A stretch of 24,145 nt of DNA from an uncultured Lachnospiraceae bacterium (GCA_910577955.1 CAJTNC010000034.1:1-24145), one strand, 5' to 3'; shown: positions 1-6,480, numbered from the stretch's first letter. The notes: generated by a model not told the origin, from the sequence alone. Made by a program: numbers and translations.

Positions 1-296
1 TCTTTAATTATCTGGAAGACGGCCACTGTTCGATCAGCAATTCACTTGCTGAGAACTGCATCCGTCCATTTGTGATCGGCAGAAAGAACTGGCTGTTTGC
101 AGGAAGTCCGAAGGGGGCATCCGCAAGTGCTGGGATCTATACATTGGTAGAGACGGCCAAGGCAAATGGTCTTGCACCAATGAAGTATCTGAAATATATC
201 CTGTCAGATATGCCGGGGAGCGCCTTTCTCGAACATCCTGAATATTTGGATGATTATCTGCCGTGGAGCCCTATAGCACAGGAACGGTGTCGATAA
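1..296 (+). CDS. IS66-family transposase, C-terminal part
   Basis: This is the last 97 codons of an IS66 (TnpC-type) DDE transposase; the start lies before the window. Reading frame 3 is open from the first base. It carries the family's C-terminal signature: LAENCIRPFVIGRKNWLF, then GSPKGA, IYTLVETAKANGL, and the closing LPWSP block near the end. The glutamate in LAEN is in the position usually given for the last acidic residue of the catalytic triad. The gene ends normally with TAA, 65 nt before the element's right end, so this part is intact. Whether the full transposase is functional cannot be judged. Confidence 0.9.
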   Translation, partial: FNYLEDGHCSISNSLAENCIRPFVIGRKNWLFAGSPKGASASAGIYTLVETAKANGLAPMKYLKYILSDMPGSAFLEHPEYLDDYLPWSPIAQERCR

Positions 297-361
297 CCAC
301 TGCCTTTTAGTATGGAGGTCTGGTGGTTATTTTTCTATCCACTATCTTATTTGACGCTTAC
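1..361 (+). mobile_element. Right end of an IS66-family insertion sequence (partial)
   Basis: The window opens inside an IS66-family element. The transposase C-terminus is followed by 65 nt of non-coding DNA ending in GACGCTTAC at 353-361. Read from the outside, this end starts GTAAGCGTC, the start typical of IS66-family terminal inverted repeats. IS66 elements usually duplicate 8 bp of target, so 362-369 (GTTGTTAG) would be the right target copy; the left copy lies outside the window. The accessory IS66 genes (tnpA/tnpB type) would be upstream and cannot be seen. Confidence 0.8.
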
Positions 362-388
362 GTTGTTAGGCGGTTTTTGTTTAACAAC
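362..388. repeat. Short inverted repeat abutting the IS66 end
   Basis: GTTGTTA directly beside the IS66 end (362-368) is matched by its reverse complement TAACAAC at about 382-388. This gives a 7-bp stem around a 13-nt loop. No clear T-run follows on either strand, so it is not a convincing terminator. It may be chance, a preferred insertion target, or part of a minus-strand remnant. Confidence 0.35.
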
Positions 389-454
389 CTCTTGTTTATA
401 GTTTTGATACTGATATTCTGCAACAGCCCTTTTTGCTCCGTCAAATTTTTGGGA

Positions 455-492
455 TAAAAAAATAAGGAAACCTCAATAAAATCAAGGTTTCC
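455..492 (-). terminator. Terminator of the tRNA-Leu gene
   Basis: On the minus strand, GGAAACCT (485-492) pairs with AGGTTTCC (466-473) around a 11-nt loop. A T-rich tract (complement of 455-465) follows. It lies 15 nt past the tRNA 3' end, as expected for a Rho-independent terminator. Confidence 0.8.
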
Positions 493-507
493 AAAACTTT
501 TAACCAA

Positions 508-591
508 TGCGGAAGATGGGACTTGAACCCACACGGTGTAACCACCACAAGATCCTTAGTCTTGCTCGTCTGCCAGTTCCGACACTTCCGC
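508..591 (-). tRNA. tRNA-Leu, anticodon UAA
   Basis: On the minus strand the 84-nt RNA runs from 591 to 508. The acceptor stem GCGGAAG/CTTCCGC is perfect and the discriminator base is A. The anticodon stem CAAGA/TCTTG closes a seven-base loop CTAAGGA with anticodon TAA, which reads the Leu codon UUA. A long variable arm marks it as a class II tRNA, and the T-loop GGTTCAAGT is canonical. The CCA tail is not encoded; the next bases are TTGGTT. The gene has its own promoter and terminator and so is transcribed as a single-gene unit. Confidence 0.97.
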
Positions 592-621
592 ATATCACCT
601 AAAATGTTTGTCACGCCTATC

Positions 622-650
622 ATAATACCATTATCATATTTTCCTGTCAA
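622..650 (-). promoter_or_regulatory. Sigma-A promoter of tRNA-Leu
   Basis: On the minus strand, TTGACA (645-650) and TATTAT (622-627) are separated by 17 nt. The predicted start is about 20-25 nt upstream of the mature tRNA 5' end. Confidence 0.85.
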
Positions 651-696
651 CTAGAAATTTGGAGAATATTTCTTTTCTACTTCATCTACTTATCAC

Positions 697-725
697 TTGA
701 CTTCATAGTGTTTTTGAACTAAAAT
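697..725 (+). promoter_or_regulatory. Sigma-A promoter of the first chemoreceptor gene
   Basis: TTGACT (697-702) and TAAAAT (720-725) have a 17-nt spacer, and the start codon follows 45 nt later. This is a housekeeping-type promoter; no flagellar sigma-D/sigma-28 consensus is visible. Confidence 0.7.
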
Positions 726-770
726 GAGGGTAATAAACACTTAAAAATACGAAAGCGAGGGAGTTTTGTC

Positions 771-2474
771 ATGAATTTAGTGAACATGAGGATTCAAAAA
801 CGGCTGACTACGAGTTTTCTGATCGTGTCCACGTTGTTGAGTGTTGCCGGCATTGTTGCCGCTATTGCGTCGTTTACTATAGGACGTCAATATGCTGAGG
901 CGTTGGTGGGGTATGGTTTTGCCCAAGGAGATGTCGGCAGGATGATGAGGGAGTTTGCGGATTTGAGAAGTTGTACCCGTGCAATCATCGGTTATGATGA
1001 TGAAGAAATTGTACGTGAAGTGTATGAAATTCATCAAAGTACCAAAGAGAAGTTTGAGAAAGAGATGGCAGCTGTCAAAGAAGGTCTGATATCGGAGGAT
1101 GCAAAGAAGACTTTTGCAGAACTTGAAGTGGCTGTAGACAAGTATTTTGAGATCGAAGCGAAAGTGCAGGAGCTGGGCGGTTCCGTGAACCACGAGATGG
1201 TGGTTGCTGCACAGGATATGGCCTACAATGAGATGGCGCCTGTTTATAATGAAGCATATAGTTTAATGGAAGGCATCATGGAGAGCAAGACATCTTCCGG
1301 AACGAAACTCAGCAAGACATTAGATATCCTAGTGTATGTGGTTGCTGCGGCAATTGTTGTTCTTGTAGTGATAGGCGTAATTATTGCCTTGACTCTTGGA
1401 ACTAAAGTTGCTGCCGGCATTGCGAAACCTCTTATGGCACTGGCGGACAGATTTGACAGATTTTCAAAAGGTGATCTGGAAAGTGAATTCCCGGTATATG
1501 ACCGTCCGGATGAAGTCGGCGATATGATGAAGGCGGGTCGGGAGATGAGCCGCGTGCTGTGCGGTGTTATTCAGGATTTGAAGCAGGCGTTGATCAAACT
1601 CGCAGACGGCGACTGGACTGCAACGTCCCAGTATCCGGAGATGTTTATCGGTGACCTGACTGCAATCGCACAGGGCATGGATAATACTATCAATAAAATG
1701 AATGATGCATTACATAGTATCAGAGACGTATCTGATCAGGTATCGGTAGGCGCAAGCGGACTGGCGGAGGCAGCTCAGTCTCTGGCAGAAGGCGCTACGG
1801 ATCAGGCCGGAGCAGTGGAAGAGCTGCAGGCGACGATCGCTAATATTACCGAGGCGGTAAATCATACGGCAGAAAAGACAAAAGAATCCTACGATCAGGC
1901 ACAGCAGTATTCGGAAAAAGCGGATATCAGCCGTGGCGAGATGGAAAAACTCATGGAAGTTATGGGACGTATCAACGAGACATCCCAACAGATCGGCAAC
2001 ATTATTTCCGAGATCGAAGATATTGCAAGCCAGACGAACTTGTTGTCACTGAATGCTTCTATCGAAGCAGCTAGAGCAGGCGAAGCGGGCAAGGGCTTTG
2101 CGGTTGTTGCTGATCAGATCGGCAAACTGGCTGATCAGAGTGGTAAATCCGCCGTGGATACTCGTCGTTTGATTGAAGGTATTCTGCAGGAGATCGAGGC
2201 AGGAAACAGTGTGGCGGGACATGCGGCAGGCTCCATTGCAGAAGTAGTAGAAGGTGTAAATCAGATTGCAGGTACAGTATCCGATCTGGCACAAATTTCT
2301 TCCGAGCAGGCAGAGTCTATGGGACAGGTAGAGATCGGTATCAACCAGATATCCGAGATCGTACAGTCCAACTCCGCTGCGGCTGAAGAACTTTCCGCAA
2401 CCAGTGAGGAAATGTTGGCTCAGGCTGAAACAATGACAAATCTGGAGAGACAGTTCACTTTGAGAGAGAACTAG
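771..2474 (+). CDS. Methyl-accepting chemotaxis protein, 4-helix-bundle sensor
   Basis: A 567-residue transmembrane chemoreceptor that would pass ligand signals to CheA/CheW. TM1 is at about residues 14-37. A roughly 145-residue extracellular helical region of 4HB type follows, then TM2 at about 185-211 (VVAAAIVVLVVIGVII), a HAMP region to about 265, and a long cytoplasmic signalling hairpin. The hairpin tip is recognisable by IASQTNLLSLNASIEAARAGE and GKGFAVVA. The ATG at 771 is preceded by GAGGGAG at good spacing. The usual EVRKLA after the tip reads QIGKLA here. The C-terminus lacks an obvious CheR-tethering pentapeptide. The gene stands alone between a promoter and a terminator. Its ligand cannot be predicted from sequence. 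Confidence 0.93.
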   Translation: MNLVNMRIQKRLTTSFLIVSTLLSVAGIVAAIASFTIGRQYAEALVGYGFAQGDVGRMMREFADLRSCTRAIIGYDDEEIVREVYEIHQSTKEKFEKEMAAVKEGLISEDAKKTFAELEVAVDKYFEIEAKVQELGGSVNHEMVVAAQDMAYNEMAPVYNEAYSLMEGIMESKTSSGTKLSKTLDILVYVVAAAIVVLVVIGVIIALTLGTKVAAGIAKPLMALADRFDRFSKGDLESEFPVYDRPDEVGDMMKAGREMSRVLCGVIQDLKQALIKLADGDWTATSQYPEMFIGDLTAIAQGMDNTINKMNDALHSIRDVSDQVSVGASGLAEAAQSLAEGATDQAGAVEELQATIANITEAVNHTAEKTKESYDQAQQYSEKADISRGEMEKLMEVMGRINETSQQIGNIISEIEDIASQTNLLSLNASIEAARAGEAGKGFAVVADQIGKLADQSGKSAVDTRRLIEGILQEIEAGNSVAGHAAGSIAEVVEGVNQIAGTVSDLAQISSEQAESMGQVEIGINQISEIVQSNSAAAEELSATSEEMLAQAETMTNLERQFTLREN

Positions 2475-2537
2475 ACTGAAAGAATAACATAATATATGCT
2501 AAAGGGCTGCCGCGCTATGCGGACTAGCTTCTGAAAA

Positions 2538-2575
2538 AAAGGGCCATCCTGTGATTGAGCAGGGTGGCTCTTTTA
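2538..2575. terminator. Bidirectional terminator between chemoreceptor and LUD gene
   Basis: A 14-bp stem with two G-U pairs joins AAAGGGCCATCCTG (2538-2551) to CAGGGTGGCTCTTT (2560-2573). A T-run follows on the plus strand, and on the minus strand the upstream A-run reads as T. It sits between two convergent genes and can serve both. Confidence 0.85.
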
Positions 2576-2577
2576 GT

Positions 2578-3213
2578 TTAATATCCGAGATTTTCTGGTA
2601 CAATGAATATTTTTATTCGCCCGGGCTGACCGCTGCGGCGGGTGATTACCGTGTGGCTGCAGACGCTTTCGGCAGAGAAACAGTGCGCGCATCTTCCCGA
2701 CGTATGGCAGGGGGTGTCTCTGTGCAGACGCTGCACATTGGCGGGGGCGGCAACATTCTCGATCCGATGGATGCCTTCTTCTATGGAACCGACAAATTTG
2801 TTCATCCCCACAATGATAAATACCTCTTTGGGGCCCTGCATCAGGCAGGCGAGACGGTTTCCGTTTCCGTCGATATTGATCAGTTCGCCCTGATAGGTGA
2901 TGGCGTTAGTGCTCATGAGAAAGACATCTGCCATCACGGCTTTTGCAAAAAACTTCCGCTTTTCTTCCGGTGTTTTTGCAGCAGCTCTGTCTAACAGCAC
3001 ATAGGATCCGTTTTGAATGGCGTCCATCAGTCCGCATTCGATAATAGATTCCGCTCCGCCCCATGTGATGGAACTGCCGGATGGAATTTTGGTGAGAATG
3101 TCTTTTACCATGGCCTCCGAATCATCGTAGTAGAATGCCTCGATGTTCCGTACTGCCAAATTTTTAATGATATTTGGTATGGCCGCCTGAAATGCGGCCT
3201 GCAGATTGTTCAT
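2578..3213 (-). CDS. LUD-domain protein (LutC/YkgG type, DUF162)
   Basis: A 211-residue soluble protein of the LUD (lactate utilisation) domain family, to which LutC and YkgG belong. Family features visible are GSSITWGGAESI near residue 50, GELINIDGNGNR near 110-120, VGMNKFV near 135, the AAPANVQRL block, and a C-terminal cysteine cluster (PC-x5-C-x2-C, with another Cys about ten residues on). It ends in GRIKIFIVPENLGY, like other members that close with ENLGY. A strong AGGAGG site lies 8 nt before the ATG. It is not next to LutA or LutB partners, so a role in lactate oxidation is not supported by context; stand-alone LUD proteins are common in Clostridia and mostly uncharacterised. Confidence 0.9.
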   Translation of the reverse strand: MNNLQAAFQAAIPNIIKNLAVRNIEAFYYDDSEAMVKDILTKIPSGSSITWGGAESIIECGLMDAIQNGSYVLLDRAAAKTPEEKRKFFAKAVMADVFLMSTNAITYQGELINIDGNGNRLACLMQGPKEVFIIVGMNKFVGSIEEGIHRIENVAAPANVQRLHRDTPCHTSGRCAHCFSAESVCSHTVITRRSGQPGRIKIFIVPENLGY

Positions 3214-3311
3214 GGTAAGCGCCTCCTTTTTGTTATATGGTTGTCATTATTTTCCATATTTTATTTTATCGTGCCGTCTGTAGAAAAACAAGTAATCTTT
3301 TTTCATTTCTA

Positions 3312-3340
3312 TTGTAATATAAACAATAATATGAGATAAT
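3312..3340 (+). promoter_or_regulatory. Promoter of the second chemoreceptor gene
   Basis: TTGTAA (3312-3317) and GATAAT (3335-3340) have a 17-nt spacer. The in-frame ATG at 3339 lies inside this -10 box and so cannot be in the mRNA, which supports the downstream start at 3372. Confidence 0.7.
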
Positions 3341-3371
3341 GTCGATATACATGCCAAGGAGGGAGAAACTT

Positions 3372-5024
3372 ATGAATAGCAGTATTAAGAGATCAGTTAG
3401 TATTCGTGTTATCTGTGCTGTCATCATGATTTTACTGTTCAGCAGCATGACAACAATGAATATTATGAAAATTGATCGGTTACAGGAAAAAAGTATTTTA
3501 GCTGACAGCATGCTGAATCAGATACAGCGTGCCGAAGCCGCACACTACAAATGGTCGCTGAATTTAAGCGATGCTTTGTATGCCGGTTCAGAGTTTACCG
3601 GCAGCATGGATCATACAAGCTGTGTATTAGGAAAGTGGCTGTATGCGGAAATGGAGCTGGAAGATGAAAGCGTGGAGAAGCTTCGCAGCGAAATCGAGGT
3701 ATTGCATAAGGAACTCCACGGTTCTGCAGCCACTGCGTTGGATTTGTATGCCAATGAGGCGAGCGAAGCGCAGGAGTATTATCAGGGAACGATTCAGCCG
3801 AATCTGGCGAATCTCGTGAGTTTGCTGGACGAGGTGGTGGAGCGGGGAGAAGCTCTTACAGCCGATTACACGGGTCGTATGAACAGAACGATCTCTTTTA
3901 TGCATATTTCCACGGCTCTGTGTCTGGTGCTAGCTTTGGTAAGTTTGATTAGTCTGGTATTATATGTACAGAAGCAGGTCATTAAACCGATGATCAGCGT
4001 TACCATGAAGGCCAGACCGCTGAAAGAAGGCCATCTTTCACTGGAATTTGACTATCATTCCCAAAATGAGTTGGGAGAACTGGTGCAGACACTGGAAGAA
4101 TCCATGGGACGCATCCAGAAGTATGTGGGAGACATTGACCGGATCATGGGTGAGTTGGCTCAGGGTAATTTCGATGTGAATACCTCTGTGCGTTACATAG
4201 GTGATTTCCGCTCGATCGAGGAGGCGCTTAATAACTTTACGGATTCTATTTCGCGTGCTATGGGAGGTATTATTCAGGCGCAGCAGAATGTGAGTGCCCA
4301 TGCGGAGTCCTTGTCCGGCAGCGCGCAGACTTTGGCGCAGGGAGCTACCGATCAGGCAGGAGCTGTAGAAGAACTTTACGCTACGGTGGATGAACTTTCC
4401 GGAAGCGCGGCCAGAAATGCTGAGGCGATTTCCGATGCCAGAAATAATGCAGGGCTGACCAGCGAGCAGGTGAAACTGAGCAGCGCGCAGATGGAGAAGA
4501 TGGTAGCGGCTATGGGAGATATTTCACAGGCTTCCCAGCAGATCGGCAGGATCATTGCAACGATCGAGGAGATTGCTTCCCAGACAAATCTGCTGGCTCT
4601 GAACGCAACGGTGGAAGCGGCCAGAGTAGGAGAGATCGGCAAGGGCTTTGCGGTAGTGGCAAGCGAAGTAGGACTTTTGGCATCCAAGTCGGATGAAGCC
4701 GTAAAAGCGACGAAGGCTTTGATCGATAACTCTGTGAGAGCAACCGAGCATGGAAGTCAGATCGTGGAAGAAGTATTCAGCTCTTTGAGGCAGGCGCAGG
4801 AACTGGTACTGCAGTCTGATGCGTCTATCCATTCTATTGCGGAAGCAATTGAGCTGGAGGCGGAGACGCTGGCACAGGTGACGCTGGGAATCGGGCAGAT
4901 ATCCGATGTGGTACAGAGCAATTCGGCAAGCAGTCAGGAATCAGCGGCTGTCAGTGTAGAGCTTTTTGAGCAGGTTCATTTGCTGGAGGAAGAGACAAAG
5001 AGATTCCAGCTGAAAAAAGTTTGA
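3372..5024 (+). CDS. Methyl-accepting chemotaxis protein with extracytoplasmic CZB-like zinc site
   Basis: A 550-residue transmembrane chemoreceptor. The start is set by AAGGAGGG about 8 nt upstream of ATG 3372; the ATG at 3339 is part of the promoter. TM1 is at residues 11-31 and TM2 at about 181-203, then HAMP, then a signalling hairpin with IASQTNLLALNATVEAARVGE and GKGFAVVA. The sensor between the two TM segments has His58 (HYKW), Cys84 in CVLGKW, and His112/His116 in HKELH. This is the ligand pattern of the CZB zinc-binding domain (three His, one Cys, last two His four residues apart). Zinc or redox/HOCl sensing is known for other CZB proteins; here it is inferred. At the hairpin tip EVRKLA is replaced by EVGLLA. 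The gene is monocistronic, with a promoter and a strong terminator. Confidence 0.92.
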   Translation: MNSSIKRSVSIRVICAVIMILLFSSMTTMNIMKIDRLQEKSILADSMLNQIQRAEAAHYKWSLNLSDALYAGSEFTGSMDHTSCVLGKWLYAEMELEDESVEKLRSEIEVLHKELHGSAATALDLYANEASEAQEYYQGTIQPNLANLVSLLDEVVERGEALTADYTGRMNRTISFMHISTALCLVLALVSLISLVLYVQKQVIKPMISVTMKARPLKEGHLSLEFDYHSQNELGELVQTLEESMGRIQKYVGDIDRIMGELAQGNFDVNTSVRYIGDFRSIEEALNNFTDSISRAMGGIIQAQQNVSAHAESLSGSAQTLAQGATDQAGAVEELYATVDELSGSAARNAEAISDARNNAGLTSEQVKLSSAQMEKMVAAMGDISQASQQIGRIIATIEEIASQTNLLALNATVEAARVGEIGKGFAVVASEVGLLASKSDEAVKATKALIDNSVRATEHGSQIVEEVFSSLRQAQELVLQSDASIHSIAEAIELEAETLAQVTLGIGQISDVVQSNSASSQESAAVSVELFEQVHLLEEETKRFQLKKV

Positions 5025-5039
5025 TATTTTTGAATTTTG

Positions 5040-5074
5040 AAAACTGTCACGGTGTTGCGCCGTGGCAGTTTTTT
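5040..5074 (+). terminator. Rho-independent terminator of the second chemoreceptor gene
   Basis: AAAACTGTCACGG pairs with CCGTGGCAGTTTT around a short loop and is followed by T residues to 5074. Confidence 0.92.
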
Positions 5075-5077
5075 GAT

Positions 5078-5137
5078 GTCCGGAATTCTTTGGGGAAGAT
5101 AATGCAGGACGGTTTCCGGAGCAGCTTAGTTCCGGAC
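5078..5137. repeat. Three TCCGGA boxes able to form alternative hairpins
   Basis: GTCCGGAA (5078-5085) is the exact reverse complement of TTCCGGAC (5130-5137). A third TTCCGGA (5114-5120) could compete for the first arm. It lies between the receptor terminator and the promoter at 5253. No coding sequence is visible in 5075-5252, and the rest of that stretch is AT-rich. Confidence 0.4.
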
Positions 5138-5233
5138 AAGACTTTTATAAAAGCAAATAGACAGATAAATAGTTAGAATATTCTGTAAATTCTAAAATAA
5201 ATGAATAAAGAAATGAAAAATAAAATAATTAAA

Positions 5234-5249
5234 ACTTTTTTAAAAAAGT
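5234..5249. promoter_or_regulatory. Perfect 16-bp palindrome upstream of the array promoter
   Basis: ACTTTTTTAAAAAAGT is a perfect palindrome ending 3 bp before the -35 box at 5253. It could be an operator, or A/T tracts acting like an UP element. There is no direct evidence for either. Confidence 0.45.
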
Positions 5250-5252
5250 GTA

Positions 5253-5280
5253 TTGACAATTAAAGAAAAGATGATATAAT
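5253..5280 (+). promoter_or_regulatory. Consensus sigma-A promoter for the repeat-array transcript
   Basis: Both hexamers are perfect, TTGACA (5253-5258) and TATAAT (5275-5280), with a 16-nt spacer. It is the best-matching promoter in the window, yet no conventional gene follows it for nearly 800 nt. Confidence 0.85.
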
Positions 5281-5316
5281 AAAACCATAAACAACAAAAC
5301 AACAGAGAAAAAAGAA

Positions 5317-5814
5317 AAGGCGGTACGGTCCAATGAGAAAGTGAATCTGAAATCGGAAAAGTATTAAAGTAAGGTGGTATAAGCCGATGGACAGGTAAAA
5401 GGAAGTCCCCAAAACAAAATACTGCGAAAGAGGTAAGGACCAATGGGCTGAAGAGAAAGATCCTAAGAAAAAATAAAAAGAGGTAAGGGCCAATGGACAA
5501 GTAAAAGTTTAGGTCGATGTAAGAAGCAGAAAAAAGAGAAAGTAGAAGTAAAGAAAAACATGATAAAGGTGGTATAGACCAATGGGCCATTAAAAGAATT
5601 CCAAATCAGAATATAGCGAAAGCGGTATGAACCGATAAGAAGTAATGGGAAGTGTATTGACAGGAAAAAGGGGAAGACCGGGATCGAGATAGCAAGATAA
5701 GAGAATACGATAAAACCTGATAAAACAGGTAATACAGAATTTGATGGTACAGCGGTAGACACCGATGAAGTAATAAATCATGAAATCTAAGTAAAGGAGG
5801 TACGGTCCACCTAA
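5317..5814 (+). repeat. Degenerate array of GGTA-N4-CC-R-ATG units
   Basis: Eight copies of GGTA-N4-CC start at 5322, 5376, 5432, 5482, 5571, 5624, 5754 and 5799. The four middle bases are CGGT, TAAG, AGGA, AGGG, TAGA, TGAA, GACA and CGGT. Six copies continue with A or G and then ATG exactly 11 nt from the first G. The copy at 5624 has ATA in that place, and the one at 5799 has CCACCTAA. Each copy is preceded by purines, mostly AAAG or AAGG plus one variable base, so the whole resembles a Shine-Dalgarno site (AAGGNGGT). Decayed copies lie at 5506 (AGTTTAGGTC then GATG), 5670 (GGGGAAGACC) and 5990 (GAGAAGGACC then ATTGG). Most neighbouring copies are 45-56 nt apart. Sequence between copies is not conserved. 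Confidence 0.8.
5333..5773 (+). other. Six micro-ORFs, each with a Shine-Dalgarno-like leader
   Basis: In six repeat units the ATG opens a frame that stops after one or two further codons: 5333-5344 (M-R-K), 5387-5398 (M-D-R), 5443-5451 (M-G), 5493-5504 (M-D-K), 5582-5593 (M-G-H) and 5765-5773 (M-K). The decayed unit at 5506 has ATG directly followed by TAA (5517-5522). Each ATG is 9 nt after a GG of an AAGGNGGT-like stretch, which is workable spacing for initiation. Early stops are common in A-rich sequence, so the stops alone mean little; the fixed leader-to-ATG geometry is the notable part. Translation is not shown. Confidence 0.45.
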
Positions 5815-6018
5815 AACATAAAACTTCACCATAAAAGAATAAGGAACAAAAAACAAACTGAAGCGGACGAGTACATCTGAACAGGTAACGAAAAAAGAGA
5901 AAAGAAACGTTACAGTACACGAGTACAAAGCAGAGAGAATGGAAAGGAAGCAGAAGGCCAAAACTTTATATAGATCATATAAAAGATGGGAGAAGGACCA
6001 TTGGATACGATAGTTTAG

Positions 6019-6060
6019 AAGAGGGTATTAGTCGAAAAGATTGATACCCTCTTTGCTTAT
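6019..6060 (+). terminator. Hairpin likely ending the repeat-array transcript
   Basis: A perfect 10-bp stem joins AAGAGGGTAT (6019-6028) to ATACCCTCTT (6044-6053). The following bases TTTGCTTATT are only moderately T-rich, so termination may be incomplete. Confidence 0.65.
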
Positions 6061-6480
6061 TCTCTGGTTATCATGGAGATTGCGCCATTTTTTCGTATGC
6101 GGTACAATGGTGATGAAAATGCTAAGCAGGGGGAATCCGGATACGGAAACTGCGTGGATTTCATCAATGTTATGGCTTATGACGGCGGCGACGGGGAACG
6201 GCATTCTTCATATCAGTTTGCCGTTGACTGCGGGAATTACTGGAAAGAGATAAGAGGGCTTCCCGCACACAAAGTGGTATTGGACGTTCCTTTCTATGCA
6301 AGACCCGGCTGGGCCGACTATGGCACGATTCTGTCGAGTGTGCCGGATGCCTACGGCACAGATCACGTTTTTTGCCAGAAGTCTGCTGCAGGCCATAGGA
6401 GGTCGGTAAATATATATCGAGACTTGCGGTATTTAATATCATACTTGTGTCTTTTTTTATCAGCATCATATTTATTGTAG
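6052..6480 (+). pseudogene. Fragment of a GH18 family (chitinase-like) glycosidase
   Basis: A reading frame with an internal ATG at 6073 encodes a piece of a glycoside hydrolase family 18 barrel. VDFINVMAYD, a family strand motif, is followed by the expected spacing to YWKEIRGLP and KVVLDVPFYARPGW. Homology appears to stop near 6370. The remaining codons to 6480 are AT-rich and unlike any GH18 tail. The N-terminal half of the barrel, including the DxxDxDxE catalytic motif, and the C-terminal strands are missing. No ribosome binding site precedes 6073, and the array hairpin overlaps the region just upstream. This is a gene remnant, probably not translated into anything useful. Confidence 0.75.

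Larger units (their letters stand above)
5287..6060 (+). ncRNA. Candidate long A/G-rich RNA carrying a repeated motif
   Basis: Predicted from the promoter at 5253-5280 to the hairpin at 6019-6053. The plus strand is strikingly poor in C and T, and no ORF of normal size has a start site on it. A-rich linkers separate eight copies of GGTA-N4-CC. Other small stems are visible: ACCTG/CAGGT (5715-5730), GTAACG/CGTTAC (5885-5913) and GTAC-N4-GTAC (5915-5926). ACGAGTACA occurs twice, 52 nt apart (5867 and 5919), close to the spacing of the main repeat. The layout, unstructured linkers between regular short elements, fits a scaffold or binding RNA or a series of tiny reading frames. I do not recognise it as a known RNA family. 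The exact ends are inferred. Confidence 0.5.

Noticed and set aside
441..650. Minus-strand ORF of 69 codons
   Set aside because: It overlaps the tRNA-Leu gene and its terminator and has no protein-like features.
3339..3371. Upstream start for the second chemoreceptor
   Set aside because: The ATG at 3339 is inside the -10 box; ATG 3372 has a strong ribosome binding site.
5657..5685. Second promoter at the TTGACA of 5657-5662
   Set aside because: No -10 hexamer lies at 16-18 nt spacing.
5317..5814. CRISPR array
   Set aside because: The repeats are short, degenerate and only partly conserved, spacing is irregular (45-89 nt), and no cas gene is present.
5240..5961. Long minus-strand open frames across the repeat array, with recurring HW-x-V/I-P-P peptides
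   Set aside because: The minus strand is pyrimidine-rich, so stop codons are rare by composition. The product would be an extreme Phe/Leu/Ser/Tyr string, repeat units fall in different frames, and no ribosome binding site is seen. The promoter and terminator are on the other strand.
5287..6060. CsrB-like RNA sequestering CsrA
   Set aside because: The layout is similar, but the GGA core needed for CsrA binding is present in only one of the eight variable loops (AGGA), so this identity is not supported; a sponge for another protein remains open.
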